Notes: generated from the letters alone by a model not told the origin. Shown: positions 10,487-19,814, counted from the stretch's first letter. The stretch: 46,711 nucleotides of DNA from Paludibacter sp. (GCA_020049515.1 JAIFKQ010000018.1:9115-55825), one strand, 5' to 3'. Program-made: numbers and translations.

Positions 10487-10645
10487 CATAATGGAAAACC
10501 ATTATAGAAATTACAGTTAACAATTTCTGAAAGTTTTTTCTGAAAGAAATTTATTGTCCTAATAAAAAAAAGACAATTAAAACTCCAAAACTAAAGAAAA
10601 CCATTATTGATATTTATAAATCGAACTATTAAAAAAATTACAATT

Positions 10646-11356
10646 ATGACTGACAAAGAAATTATTTTGGAATACTTAGAAGGTGGTTCAAACGAAAAAT
10701 TAAGTATGAGAGGTGCCAAATTATCAAACATGTTTTTGGTAAAAGTTAATTTAGCCAATGTCGATTTATCTTATGCCGATTTATCGGGAACAAATCTTAC
10801 CAAAGCAAATCTATCAGGAGCTAATTTAGTTGGAGCTAATTTAAAAGATGTGAAACTAAGAGGCGCAGATTTGTCTAATGCCAATATTTCGGGAGCCAAC
10901 CTTTCCGGAGCTAATCTTACACGGGCAAAATTATCCTATTCAAAATTGGTAGAAAGCAACCTAACAGATGCAGTTTTTACAGGTGCCAATATGGTGGAAG
11001 CAAATCTTATGTTTGCTAATTTACATAACACAAATATGATAGGCGTACACTTAGTAAAAGCAGAACTTTCATTTGTTAATTTATCATCAGTTAACTTATC
11101 AAGCGCCAATTTAGCAGGGGCTTATCTTTGTGATGCAACTATGTGTGGTACAAATCTTTCGGGTGCAGAGTTATTTTATGCCGATTTAACTGGTGCGAAT
11201 CTTACCAACGCAAATTTATCAGGAGCTGACTTTAGTTATGCCAATTTGAACGGTGCAAACTTACAAGGAGCTAAACTTTTGGACACAGTATTATTCACTG
11301 TTGACAAGAACTTAACAAAAAAATCGGAACGGATGCTTGTGGATAAGGTTGTATAG
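10646..11356 (+). CDS. Pentapeptide-repeat protein
   Basis: Long run of A(D/N)LXX repeats ('ANLSGANLVGANLKDVKLRGADLSNANISGANLSGANL...'). Start placed at MTDKEIILEYL rather than the track start at 10607. Confidence 0.92.
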   Translation: MTDKEIILEYLEGGSNEKLSMRGAKLSNMFLVKVNLANVDLSYADLSGTNLTKANLSGANLVGANLKDVKLRGADLSNANISGANLSGANLTRAKLSYSKLVESNLTDAVFTGANMVEANLMFANLHNTNMIGVHLVKAELSFVNLSSVNLSSANLAGAYLCDATMCGTNLSGAELFYADLTGANLTNANLSGADFSYANLNGANLQGAKLLDTVLFTVDKNLTKKSERMLVDKVV

Positions 11357-11393
11357 GAGATTTAAAATTCACAGCAAAGTGCCAAACAAACTT

Positions 11394-11436
11394 ATCAGCT
11401 GAATTTAAGTAATTTAAATTCAGCTGATTTTTTTTT
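11394..11436 (+). terminator. Strong rho-independent terminator
   Basis: 15-bp perfect stem ATCAGCTGAATTTAA-gtaat-TTAAATTCAGCTGAT followed by a T run. Confidence 0.92.
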
Positions 11437-11513
11437 ATTAATTTATATGTCACCATTGATTTAACCATTAGTATTTAAAACCAATGTAACAAACCTCTAA
11501 ATAAAATGTGATA

Positions 11514-11559
11514 GTTTTGATCAAAACTAAAATATCTGCACACTTTAGGTCAAAGTGTG
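11514..11559. promoter_or_regulatory. Two adjacent palindromes (candidate operators) upstream of the acyl-CoA synthetase
   Basis: GTTTTGATCAAAAC (11514-11527) and CACACTTT-aggtc-AAAGTGTG (11539-11559), just upstream of the -7 TATTTTTG at 11571-11578. Confidence 0.5.
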
Positions 11560-11615
11560 TAATTATTTTATATTTTTGTGCCTTATAAAATCAAATTCGC
11601 AAAAAAACAACTAAA

Positions 11616-13367
11616 ATGATTCAAGAAAACTTCATACGTTTATTTGAGGACGGATTTCGCAAAAACTGGGAATTGCCTGCCTTTAGTGATTACGACGAAA
11701 GCACTTCATATACATACGAAGAAATTTCGCGCAAAATTGCAGCACTGCATATTCTTTTTGAACAATGTAATTTACAAGTCAACGACAAAGTGGCACTAAT
11801 AGGGCGCAATAATTCCAACTGGGCAATAACTTATTTGGCAACAGTAACTTACGGTGCCATTATTGTGCCAATACTTCAAGATTTTAATCCAAATGATGTA
11901 CATCATATCACCAACCATTCAGAAGCGACATTATTATTTGTGGGAGATTCAATTTGGGAAAGCCTTGAAGAAGAGAAATTTACTAACGTAAAAGCAGTTT
12001 TTTCACTAACTAATTTTAGCTGTATCACTTTATTGAATCAAATAAAACATAATTCAGAAAACGATACTGAGCTTGAGGAAAGATTGAGTGAAAAAATACT
12101 TGATATATCAATCCTAAATTTTGATGTAATCAATAAACTATTTGACGAAAAATACCAGCATGGTTTTCATCGCGACAGCGTGCGATACGCCAACAAGCCA
12201 AATTCTGAAATTGTATCCATTAATTACACATCGGGTACAACTGGATTTAGCAAAGGTGTAATGACTAGTGGTAATGCATTGGCTGGAAATATCACTTTCG
12301 GATTTAGAACAAAATTGGTTGCGCCACAATATAGAATCGTGTCATTTTTACCCTTAGCACATGCTTATGGGTGTACTTTCGATTTCCTAACAACCTGCTG
12401 TTCTGGATGTCACATACATTTTATTGGTAAAACTCCTGCAGCCAAAATTTTACTGAAAGCATTTGCCGAAATTAAGCCAAACGTAATATTTTGCGTCCCG
12501 TTGATAATTGAGAAAATTTACAAAAAACAGATTCAACCTTTGCTTGCAAAACCATCCATGCGCTGGGTGTTAAGCATACCATTTTTAGATCAACCCGTAC
12601 TAGCGCAAATCCGAAAAAAAATGGTGGATGCATTTGGGGGTGAGTTCTCGGAAATTGTCATTGGCGGCGCACCTTTAAATGCAGAAGTTGAGGAGTTTTT
12701 TCACAAAATCAAATTCCCTTTTACGGTGGGATATGGCATGACAGAATGTGCTCCACTAATTAGCTATTCGAACAATAAAGATTTTATCCCAAAATCGTCA
12801 GGAAAAATACTAGATACCATGGTAGCGAAAATTTTACAACCCGACCCATTAACTGGGATAGGTGAAATCTGCGTACGTGGCGAAAATGTAATGCTGGGAT
12901 ACTATAAAAATCCAGAAGCAACCGCTCAAATACTCGACCAAGATGGGTGGTTACATACAGGTGATTTGGGGACAATAGATAATGAGGGAAATATTTTCAT
13001 TCGTGGAAGAAACAAAACAATGATTTTAAGCGCAAGTGGACAAAATATTTTTCCTGAAGAGATAGAAGCACGACTCAATAATATGCCTTATGTGTTAGAA
13101 AGTCTGGTGATAGAAAATAACGCTAAATTAATTGCACTAGTTTGTCCCGATTATGAAGCGGTGGATTTAGAACATATAGACCAAAAACAGCTTGAAGTTT
13201 TGATGGAAGAAAATCGAAAATTACTCAATACGCTAGCAGCAGGATACGAAAACATATCTAAAATTAAGCTTTACCCACACGAATTTGAGAAAACACCTAA
13301 GAAAAGTATAAAAAGATACCTTTATTCATCAAATTCACAAAGCAGTAAACAAGCTGATAATGAGTAA
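11616..13367 (+). CDS. AMP-dependent synthetase/ligase, long-chain fatty acid-CoA ligase-like
   Basis: 'INYTSGTTGFSKGVM' AMP-binding motif, 'VGYGMTECAPLISYS', 'GWLHTGDLGTIDNEGNIFIRGRNKTMI'. Confidence 0.93.
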   Translation: MIQENFIRLFEDGFRKNWELPAFSDYDESTSYTYEEISRKIAALHILFEQCNLQVNDKVALIGRNNSNWAITYLATVTYGAIIVPILQDFNPNDVHHITNHSEATLLFVGDSIWESLEEEKFTNVKAVFSLTNFSCITLLNQIKHNSENDTELEERLSEKILDISILNFDVINKLFDEKYQHGFHRDSVRYANKPNSEIVSINYTSGTTGFSKGVMTSGNALAGNITFGFRTKLVAPQYRIVSFLPLAHAYGCTFDFLTTCCSGCHIHFIGKTPAAKILLKAFAEIKPNVIFCVPLIIEKIYKKQIQPLLAKPSMRWVLSIPFLDQPVLAQIRKKMVDAFGGEFSEIVIGGAPLNAEVEEFFHKIKFPFTVGYGMTECAPLISYSNNKDFIPKSSGKILDTMVAKILQPDPLTGIGEICVRGENVMLGYYKNPEATAQILDQDGWLHTGDLGTIDNEGNIFIRGRNKTMILSASGQNIFPEEIEARLNNMPYVLESLVIENNAKLIALVCPDYEAVDLEHIDQKQLEVLMEENRKLLNTLAAGYENISKIKLYPHEFEKTPKKSIKRYLYSSNSQSSKQADNE

Positions 13368-13446
13368 ATATGAATACAATAAATGGTATATAAAAATATA
13401 TTGAAAAAAAAAAGAATAATTATCAATGCAGAACAAAAAAAGGATG

Positions 13447-13454
13447 TATCTTTG
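13447..13454 (+). promoter_or_regulatory. -7 element TATCTTTG of mini-lipoprotein copy 1
   Basis: TAnnTTTG match, conserved with copy 2 at 14412-14419. Confidence 0.65.
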
Positions 13455-13506
13455 CAGCGATTTTGAGAAACAAAATTAACATGTTAAATTATTAAAGTTT
13501 AAAGTA

Positions 13507-13683
13507 ATGAAAAAAGTATTTTTGTTTTGCGTTGTAGCTTTGGCTTTCGCATCTTGTGCTCCTAAAGCAGCTGAAGAAGCTCCTACAGTTGATTCTACAG
13601 CAGTTGTTGCTGTTGATACAGTTGTTGCTGATGTTGCTGTTGATACTACTGTTGCTGTTGACACTACTGTTGCAGCTATCTAA
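13507..13683 (+). CDS. Small VDT-rich lipoprotein, copy 1 (58 aa)
   Basis: MKKVFLFCVVALAFASCAPKAAEEAPTVDSTAVVAVDTVVADVAVDTTVAVDTTVAAI; lipobox FASC. Below the ORF-track length cutoff but nearly identical to copy 2, with its own promoter and terminator. Confidence 0.85.
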   Translation: MKKVFLFCVVALAFASCAPKAAEEAPTVDSTAVVAVDTVVADVAVDTTVAVDTTVAAI

Positions 13684-13714
13684 TTAGTGACGTAAATTTT
13701 TATATTTACGAATA

Positions 13715-13750
13715 AAAGTCTGTTGGAAACTATCTAACAGACTTTTTTTG
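13715..13750 (+). terminator. Terminator of mini-lipoprotein copy 1
   Basis: AAAGTCTGTT-ggaaactatct-AACAGACTTT plus T run. Confidence 0.85.
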
Positions 13751-14411
13751 TTTTTTTAGTTTGTAAAAAAGCAGAATCTAGAAATTAAAGTCAGCAACAT
13801 AAAATTGTTTTTTTAATTTTTAAATGGAAATGGAATATACTAATATCTAATCAGCATATAAAAAGTGAATTTCATTCTAACTTTGCACCAATAACATTAT
13901 ATCAAGGGACGAAATATAGATTTGTGTGATAAACAAAGTACAATTTTCTGCAATTTTTTAAATACCTAAAACTAAATCACAAATAAACAATCCTATTATA
14001 TAAATCAATTTGATGCAAAATACTATTTCGGTTTATTTAAGATTATTCATCCCTGCTGTATTGTTTCATTTAAAATGATGTTTAATGTTATATTTCTTAA
14101 AATTAGCAGCACACATCATCACACAGAATATATATTCTCGTCAGTTTCTTATTACAAATGGGATTTTATATTCTAAAACTAAGGAGTATTCAATTGAAAA
14201 CACACTTCGCACAGGATATTAACTATAAAATAGTTGCAAAGAGGTTTCATAAATGCTGTATTTTCATCTCAACAACAAGAATTTCTGTTTAAAAACAGAA
14301 AAAAGAGTGAACAATAAGACCAAAAGCAGAGAAAAACTCTTAAAAATGCATCAAATTGAAATAAAATTAAAAATAAACCGATAAATACTAATGTGGAATA
14401 AAAAAATGCAG

Positions 14412-14419
14412 TATCTTTG
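14412..14419 (+). promoter_or_regulatory. -7 element TATCTTTG of mini-lipoprotein copy 2
   Basis: TAnnTTTG match within a leader homologous to copy 1. Confidence 0.65.
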
Positions 14420-14469
14420 TATCGATTTTGAATTGCAAAACAAACATGTTAAATTTTAAAACAAAAGTA

Positions 14470-14634
14470 ATGAAAAAAGTAATTTTATTTTTTGTGGTAG
14501 CTTTGGCTTTCGCATCTTGTGCTCCTAAGGCTGCTGAAGAAGCTCCTACAGTTGATTCTGCAGCAGTTGTTGCTGTTGATACAGTTGTTGCTGTTGATAC
14601 TACTGTTGTAGATACTACAGTTGCTGCTCAGTAA
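14470..14634 (+). CDS. Small VDT-rich lipoprotein, copy 2 (54 aa)
   Basis: MKKVILFFVVALAFASCAPKAAEEAPTVDSAAVVAVDTVVAVDTTVVDTTVAAQ; lipobox FASC. Start moved from the track's 14428 to the MKK start conserved in copy 1. Confidence 0.88.
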   Translation: MKKVILFFVVALAFASCAPKAAEEAPTVDSAAVVAVDTVVAVDTTVVDTTVAAQ

Positions 14635-14664
14635 TTAAAGCTATTGCATAAAAGCAATGAGTTT

Positions 14665-14699
14665 AAAGTCCGTTATTTTTTATAACGGACTTTTTTTTT
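14665..14699 (+). terminator. Terminator of mini-lipoprotein copy 2
   Basis: AAAGTCCGTTA-stem-loop-TAACGGACTTT plus T run. Confidence 0.88.
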
Positions 14700-14763
14700 G
14701 AGAAAAAATGCCAATCCATGCATTTTTTGTACCTTTGCAAATCAAAATTTTAAAAAGTTGAAT

Positions 14764-15615
14764 ATGTTACGAATAGCAGTACAGGCAAAAGGAAGATTAT
14801 ACGAAGAAACAATGTTGTTGCTAACCGAATCGGGGATTAAACTAGAATCCGGAAAGCGTTTGTTATTATTACCTTCTCGCAATTTTCCATTGGAAGTTTT
14901 ATTCCTTAGAGATGATGATATACCTCAATCTGTGGCAGATGGAGCAGCGGATATAGGCATTGTAGGGGAAAATGAATTTGTAGAAAAGAAAAAAAACGCA
15001 ATAATTGTAAAACGATTAGGGTTTAGTAAATGTCGACTTTCGCTGGCTATACCCAAAGAAGTTGATTATAAAGATATTTCATGGTTTAATGGCAAGGTAA
15101 TTGCGACTTCTTATCCAGTAATTTTGACAGATTTTTTGCAAGAAAAAAACGTTAAGTCTGACATACATGTAATTACAGGTTCGGTAGAAGTAGCACCTAG
15201 CATAGGATTGTCGGATGCAATTTTTGACATTGTGAGTTCTGGAAGCACGCTCATTACCAACCACTTAAAAGAAGTGGAAGTTCTAATGAAATCAGAGGCA
15301 TTGTTAATTGCCAATCCATCAATATCGGAAGAAAAACAAGCCATACTCGACGAATTATTATTCAGAATAGAGGCTGTGCAAATGGCGGAAGGAAAGAAAT
15401 ATGTGCTTATGAATGTTCCAACCGAGAACATTGACAAAATTTCAGAAGTATTACCGGGCATGAAAAGCCCGACTATTTTACCTTTGGCCAAAGAGGGATG
15501 GAATTCTCTACATGTAGTTATTGAAGAAAAAAAATTCTGGGATATTATTGGAAAATTAAAAGCACTGGGGGCAGAAGGTATTTTGGTAATTCCAATAGAA
15601 AAAATGATATTATAA
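14764..15615 (+). CDS. hisG: ATP phosphoribosyltransferase, long form (HisG)
   Basis: 'MLRIAVQAKGRLYEETMLLLTESGI', 'DDIPQSVADGAADIGIVGENEF', 'DAIFDIVSSGSTLITNHLKEV' and a C-terminal regulatory-domain-like region. A TACCTTTG -7 element lies at 14730-14737. Confidence 0.93.
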   Translation: MLRIAVQAKGRLYEETMLLLTESGIKLESGKRLLLLPSRNFPLEVLFLRDDDIPQSVADGAADIGIVGENEFVEKKKNAIIVKRLGFSKCRLSLAIPKEVDYKDISWFNGKVIATSYPVILTDFLQEKNVKSDIHVITGSVEVAPSIGLSDAIFDIVSSGSTLITNHLKEVEVLMKSEALLIANPSISEEKQAILDELLFRIEAVQMAEGKKYVLMNVPTENIDKISEVLPGMKSPTILPLAKEGWNSLHVVIEEKKFWDIIGKLKALGAEGILVIPIEKMIL

Positions 15616-15691
15616 TAATATAAACGAAGATTACACGATAAAAATAACCTAGTTTTAAACGTTTTATCTATTTGTTGTTAATGACTGAATT

Positions 15692-16414
15692 ATGAATTTG
15701 TGTATAGATCAAGGTAATTCAAGTACCAAAATAGGTGTTTTTGATGCAGATAATTTGATTGATGTATTCGTTTTGGATATATTGGATTTGACTAACACAA
15801 GGAAAATACTTAACAACTTTACAATTGATAATTGCATAATGTCAAGTGTTATTAATGACAATGATGAATTGCTCACTTATTTGAAAAACAACATTTCTAA
15901 ATTTATAAAATTATCTTATAATACTTCTATTCCCATTCAAAATAAATATGAAACTCCACATACGTTGGGCAAAGATAGATTGGCAGCAATAGTTGGTGCT
16001 GCCTATCTAAAACCAAAACAAAACATATTGGTTATAGATGCTGGCACCGCTATTACTTACGATTTTATTGATGACCAACAAGTATATTGGGGTGGCAATA
16101 TTTCGGCTGGTATTAATTTACGTTTGCGGTCGCTACATGAATTTACGAAAAAATTACCATCTGTAGAAATGACTATTGACAGTCCGCTACTTGGTAATAA
16201 TACCAAAACAGCTTTAATATCTGGAGCATTGTACGGAATTGTTTTTGAAATGGATGGTTATATATATAACTTAAAGAATAAATATCCACAGCTTTCTACT
16301 TTTTTAACAGGAGGTAGCACTTTTTACTTTGATAGAAAGCTAAAAAACACCATCTTTGCAGAAAAAAACTTAGTGTTAATCGGGCTAAACCGCATCCTTC
16401 AATATAATGTATAA
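15692..16414 (+). CDS. coaX: Type III pantothenate kinase
   Basis: 'MNLCIDQGNSSTKIGVFD', 'LGKDRLAAIVGAAYL', 'NILVIDAGTAITYDFID', 'WGGNISAGINLRLRSLHEFTKKLP'. Confidence 0.94.
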   Translation: MNLCIDQGNSSTKIGVFDADNLIDVFVLDILDLTNTRKILNNFTIDNCIMSSVINDNDELLTYLKNNISKFIKLSYNTSIPIQNKYETPHTLGKDRLAAIVGAAYLKPKQNILVIDAGTAITYDFIDDQQVYWGGNISAGINLRLRSLHEFTKKLPSVEMTIDSPLLGNNTKTALISGALYGIVFEMDGYIYNLKNKYPQLSTFLTGGSTFYFDRKLKNTIFAEKNLVLIGLNRILQYNV

Positions 16415-17663
16415 AAACAAAGTCTTATTTCTTGTAATTTCGATTTCACTTACAATTCAATTTGCTAACAGTCAGAATAATACAAACTCACCCTATACTC
16501 GATTTGGATATGGAGATATTAGCGATAATAATACTGGAGAGCAAAGAGCTATGGGGGGTGTTTCAATAGGATCACGCTCACAGTTTAGCATTAACAATGT
16601 AAACCCTGCTTCCTATAGCATTGTTGACAGTACTACTTTTATGTTTGATATTGGAAGTTCGGCTTTGATTTCACGTTTTTCGGATGGAAACAAAACAAAA
16701 GCTACTACTAATGCAAATTTAGAATACATAAATATGCAATTTCCATTGTCAAAAACAGTTGGATTTAGTGCGGGATTACTACCATATTCATTTTCGGGAT
16801 ATAATTTTTATACTACAGGTCAGACCACAATTTTATCTAACACTACTCCCACAAACCTTACCTACACAAAACTTAATAATGGCTCTGGCGGCTTTAGTCA
16901 AGTTTATACAGGCTCATCTGTGAATTTTTTCAACCATTTATCAATAGGTGTAAATGCATACTATATGTTTGGGAACTTAAATAATTACAGAAGCATTAAT
17001 TTTTCCTCCACAAATATTACGGGAGCTACTCAAGCAAATTCTATTGAGGTAAAAAACTTTCGGTTTAGGTATGGTGCGCAATTTTACAATACATTTGAAA
17101 AAAAACATGAACTTACGCTTGGGTTCATTTTTGAACAAAAAGGAAAACTAAACGGTAACTATTCTCAAATTACCACTGGAGTAACTACAGATACGACTAC
17201 AAACTCATTCTCAAGCTCGGACTTTGATCTTCCAATGATGTATGGAGTAGGATTAAATTACACATTTGATAAAAAGATTTCGGTAGGAATGGACTATTCT
17301 ATGCAAGAATGGTCAAAAGCAAAATATTTTGCTAAAACCGATAGCTTAAGCAATCGTTCAAAACTGGCCGTAGGTATTGAATATACTCCAAATCCTGTAG
17401 GACGAAAATTTGCAGATAGAATAAGATATCGTGCTGGCTTTAATATGAGCGATACCTATTATAAAATAGACGGTTTGAAGCCAAATAAAAACTTTGGCAT
17501 AACTTTTGGTTTAGGCTTACCGTTACGAAACAGCAATACTGTAATAAATGCAACATTTGAATATGGCAAAATTGGAGGAGTGAGTAAACTTAATGAAGAT
17601 TATTTGAAGTTCACATTCAATGCAATATTCAACGAACATTGGTTCTTTAAACGCAAGCTTTAA
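16407..17663 (+). CDS. Outer-membrane beta-barrel protein
   Basis: Signal peptide, 'NSPYTRFGYGDISDNNTGEQRAMGGVSIGSRS...NNVNPASYS', typical of Bacteroidota OMPs encoded after coaX; overlaps the coaX stop. Confidence 0.8.
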   Translation: MYKNKVLFLVISISLTIQFANSQNNTNSPYTRFGYGDISDNNTGEQRAMGGVSIGSRSQFSINNVNPASYSIVDSTTFMFDIGSSALISRFSDGNKTKATTNANLEYINMQFPLSKTVGFSAGLLPYSFSGYNFYTTGQTTILSNTTPTNLTYTKLNNGSGGFSQVYTGSSVNFFNHLSIGVNAYYMFGNLNNYRSINFSSTNITGATQANSIEVKNFRFRYGAQFYNTFEKKHELTLGFIFEQKGKLNGNYSQITTGVTTDTTTNSFSSSDFDLPMMYGVGLNYTFDKKISVGMDYSMQEWSKAKYFAKTDSLSNRSKLAVGIEYTPNPVGRKFADRIRYRAGFNMSDTYYKIDGLKPNKNFGITFGLGLPLRNSNTVINATFEYGKIGGVSKLNEDYLKFTFNAIFNEHWFFKRKL

Positions 17664-17767
17664 ATATTGGCGTATTATCAAAACAAAAAGGAATCAAGCA
17701 ACAAATGGAGTAAACTACTGTCAACAACAAAATAAAGGAGAATACAAATAATCAATTTCAAAACAAG

Positions 17768-19156
17768 ATGAAAACGAAAGCATTTTCCTTTCTATTATTA
17801 ACATTAGTATTATTTACTAATCTTTTTGCACAAAAAAGCTCTAAAGAGAAAGCAATTTCGACTGAACAAACACCAGCAGCAGTAACTGCATCGACAAATG
17901 AAGATCCAGTTATTACAGAAGATTGTCTAGTAAATATAAGCCTATTCAACGAATCTGCGAAGAACAAGCAGTTTGCCGATGCATTTAATCCTTGGTTTGC
18001 AGCTTATAGAGATTGCCCTAATGCCAACAGAGCAATTTATAGCAGAGGAAGAAACATATTGCAGTGGAAATTAGGACAGGCAAAAGATGAGGCCACCTAT
18101 AAATCTACTTTTGATTTATTGATGGGAATGTATGATAGTAGAATAAAATACTTCGGAAATGACCAACGCTACCCTACTGATTGGATTTTAGGTGTTAAAG
18201 CCTTAGATTACATTACGTTTTCAAAAGGTGACAGCTTAAAAAATTCGGCTTACGGTTGGTTGGAGCAATCAATAAAGGGATTGGGTGAAAACTCTGAACT
18301 TGAAGTTCTCCGTCAATTTGTTGTAATATCTACATTTAAGTTTAAAAACGACAAAAATCACACCGAGAAGTACATTGCCGATTACTTAAAGTCAAATGAC
18401 ATTTTAGAGCAAAAGGGAAAAAATCCAGATACAATTAAAGCAAATTTGAGTTTGCAAATGAAACAAAGTTTAGACTTTCTTTTTGCTCAAAGTGGCGCAG
18501 CCGACTGTAAAACCCTAGATGGAATTTACGAGGAAAAAATAAAAAGTAATTTAGCAAATTTGGATTACCTTAATAATGTTGTAAGTTTCTATAAACGTAT
18601 TCGATGTACTGAATCTGAAGTCTATTTCTCAGCCTCAGTAGCAGTACATAAAATTCAGCCAACATCAGAGTCAGCTAATGGTTGCGCAGAAATGTCATAC
18701 AAAAAGAAAGAATTTTCTAAGGCTATTGCGTATTATGATGAAGCTACAAAATTATCGACAAACAATAACGACAAAGCCGATTTTCAATATAAAATAGCCC
18801 AAATTTATTACAGCGAGTTGGATAACTATCAAAAAGCCAGAGAGTTTGCGCGAAACTCATTGGATTACAATTCTAAAAATGGAAGTCCTCATATTTTAAT
18901 TGGCATAATGTATGCAAATTCGAGAGGTATATATGACGATCCTATTTTGTCAAAAACTATATATTGGGCTGCAGTAGATAAATTTGTGAAAGCCAAACAA
19001 GTTGACCCAAGCTCTGCTGCAGATGCAGATAAATTAATTCGGACATATAGCAAATTTTTTCCATCTAAAGATGACATCTTTTTTCAACCCGACTTACAAG
19101 CAGGAAAATCATTCTTTGTAGGTGGATGGATTGGTGAAAGTACAATCTGTAGATAA
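17768..19156 (+). CDS. Secreted TPR-containing protein
   Basis: Signal peptide plus 'ANGCAEMSYKKKEFSKAIAYYDEATKLSTNNNDKADFQYKIAQIYYSELDNYQKAREFARNSLDYN' TPR-like helices. Confidence 0.8.
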   Translation: MKTKAFSFLLLTLVLFTNLFAQKSSKEKAISTEQTPAAVTASTNEDPVITEDCLVNISLFNESAKNKQFADAFNPWFAAYRDCPNANRAIYSRGRNILQWKLGQAKDEATYKSTFDLLMGMYDSRIKYFGNDQRYPTDWILGVKALDYITFSKGDSLKNSAYGWLEQSIKGLGENSELEVLRQFVVISTFKFKNDKNHTEKYIADYLKSNDILEQKGKNPDTIKANLSLQMKQSLDFLFAQSGAADCKTLDGIYEEKIKSNLANLDYLNNVVSFYKRIRCTESEVYFSASVAVHKIQPTSESANGCAEMSYKKKEFSKAIAYYDEATKLSTNNNDKADFQYKIAQIYYSELDNYQKAREFARNSLDYNSKNGSPHILIGIMYANSRGIYDDPILSKTIYWAAVDKFVKAKQVDPSSAADADKLIRTYSKFFPSKDDIFFQPDLQAGKSFFVGGWIGESTICR

Positions 19157-19202
19157 ATGTTTTTTTTAGTTTTTAATTCATAGTCATTATAAGTACATTA
19201 AT

Positions 19203-19814
19203 TTGAAATCGGGTTTGAAACGCATTTTCCTTTTAGGCATAACAGCTACTCTAAATGTAGTTGTTGTGCTTTTTATCACTGCTTGTAACAAAGTAGAACC
19301 AGATAAAATTGAAGCTATTAAAGATAGATCAGGAATGCCAATAATACATGCCACCGAAATCACAACACTTATTTCTGATTCCGGAGTAACTCGTTATAGA
19401 ATTTCAGCTCCAGAATGGGATGATTTTGATAAATCTGATCAACCACACTGGGAGTTTAACAAAGGTATTCATTTGGAAAAATTTAACCTCGATCTAAAAG
19501 TTGATGCCAACATTCATTGTCAATATGGGCGCTTCAACAAAAACGAACAACTTTGGGAATTGCGAGGAAATGTAAAAGCCACAAATTTGCAGGGTGAACT
19601 TTTTGAAACAGAGCAATTATTCTGGAATCAGCGCGAGGAGCGTATTTATTCAGATAGTTTGATAAAAATAACTCAAGTTTCGCATATTATTACTGGTATA
19701 GGATTCGAATCGAATCAATCAATGACTAAGTATCTGATTAAAAAGCCACAAGGTATTTTTCCCATAAGCGAAAATGGAGAAACGAATACAGCAACTATAA
19801 CCCCTAACCCCTAA
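19203..19814 (+). CDS. lptC: LPS export ABC transporter periplasmic protein LptC
   Basis: Lipoprotein-like N-terminus (FITACNK), 'W.F..GIHLEKFNLDLKVDANIHCQYGRFNKNEQLWELRGNVKATNLQGELFETEQLFWNQ'. Start is TTG at 19203. Confidence 0.82.
   Translation: MKSGLKRIFLLGITATLNVVVVLFITACNKVEPDKIEAIKDRSGMPIIHATEITTLISDSGVTRYRISAPEWDDFDKSDQPHWEFNKGIHLEKFNLDLKVDANIHCQYGRFNKNEQLWELRGNVKATNLQGELFETEQLFWNQREERIYSDSLIKITQVSHIITGIGFESNQSMTKYLIKKPQGIFPISENGETNTATITPNP

Noticed and set aside
13476-13664. Minus-strand 62-aa ORF (MSTATVVSTATSATTV...)
   Set aside because: Antisense of the low-complexity VDT repeats of mini-lipoprotein copy 1; the plus strand has promoter, lipobox and terminator.
10607-13700. Pentapeptide repeats or VDT repeats as a CRISPR-like or DNA-level repeat array
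   Set aside because: Periodicity is codon-phased protein repeat (15-nt pentapeptides; VDT codons) without spacers or cas genes.
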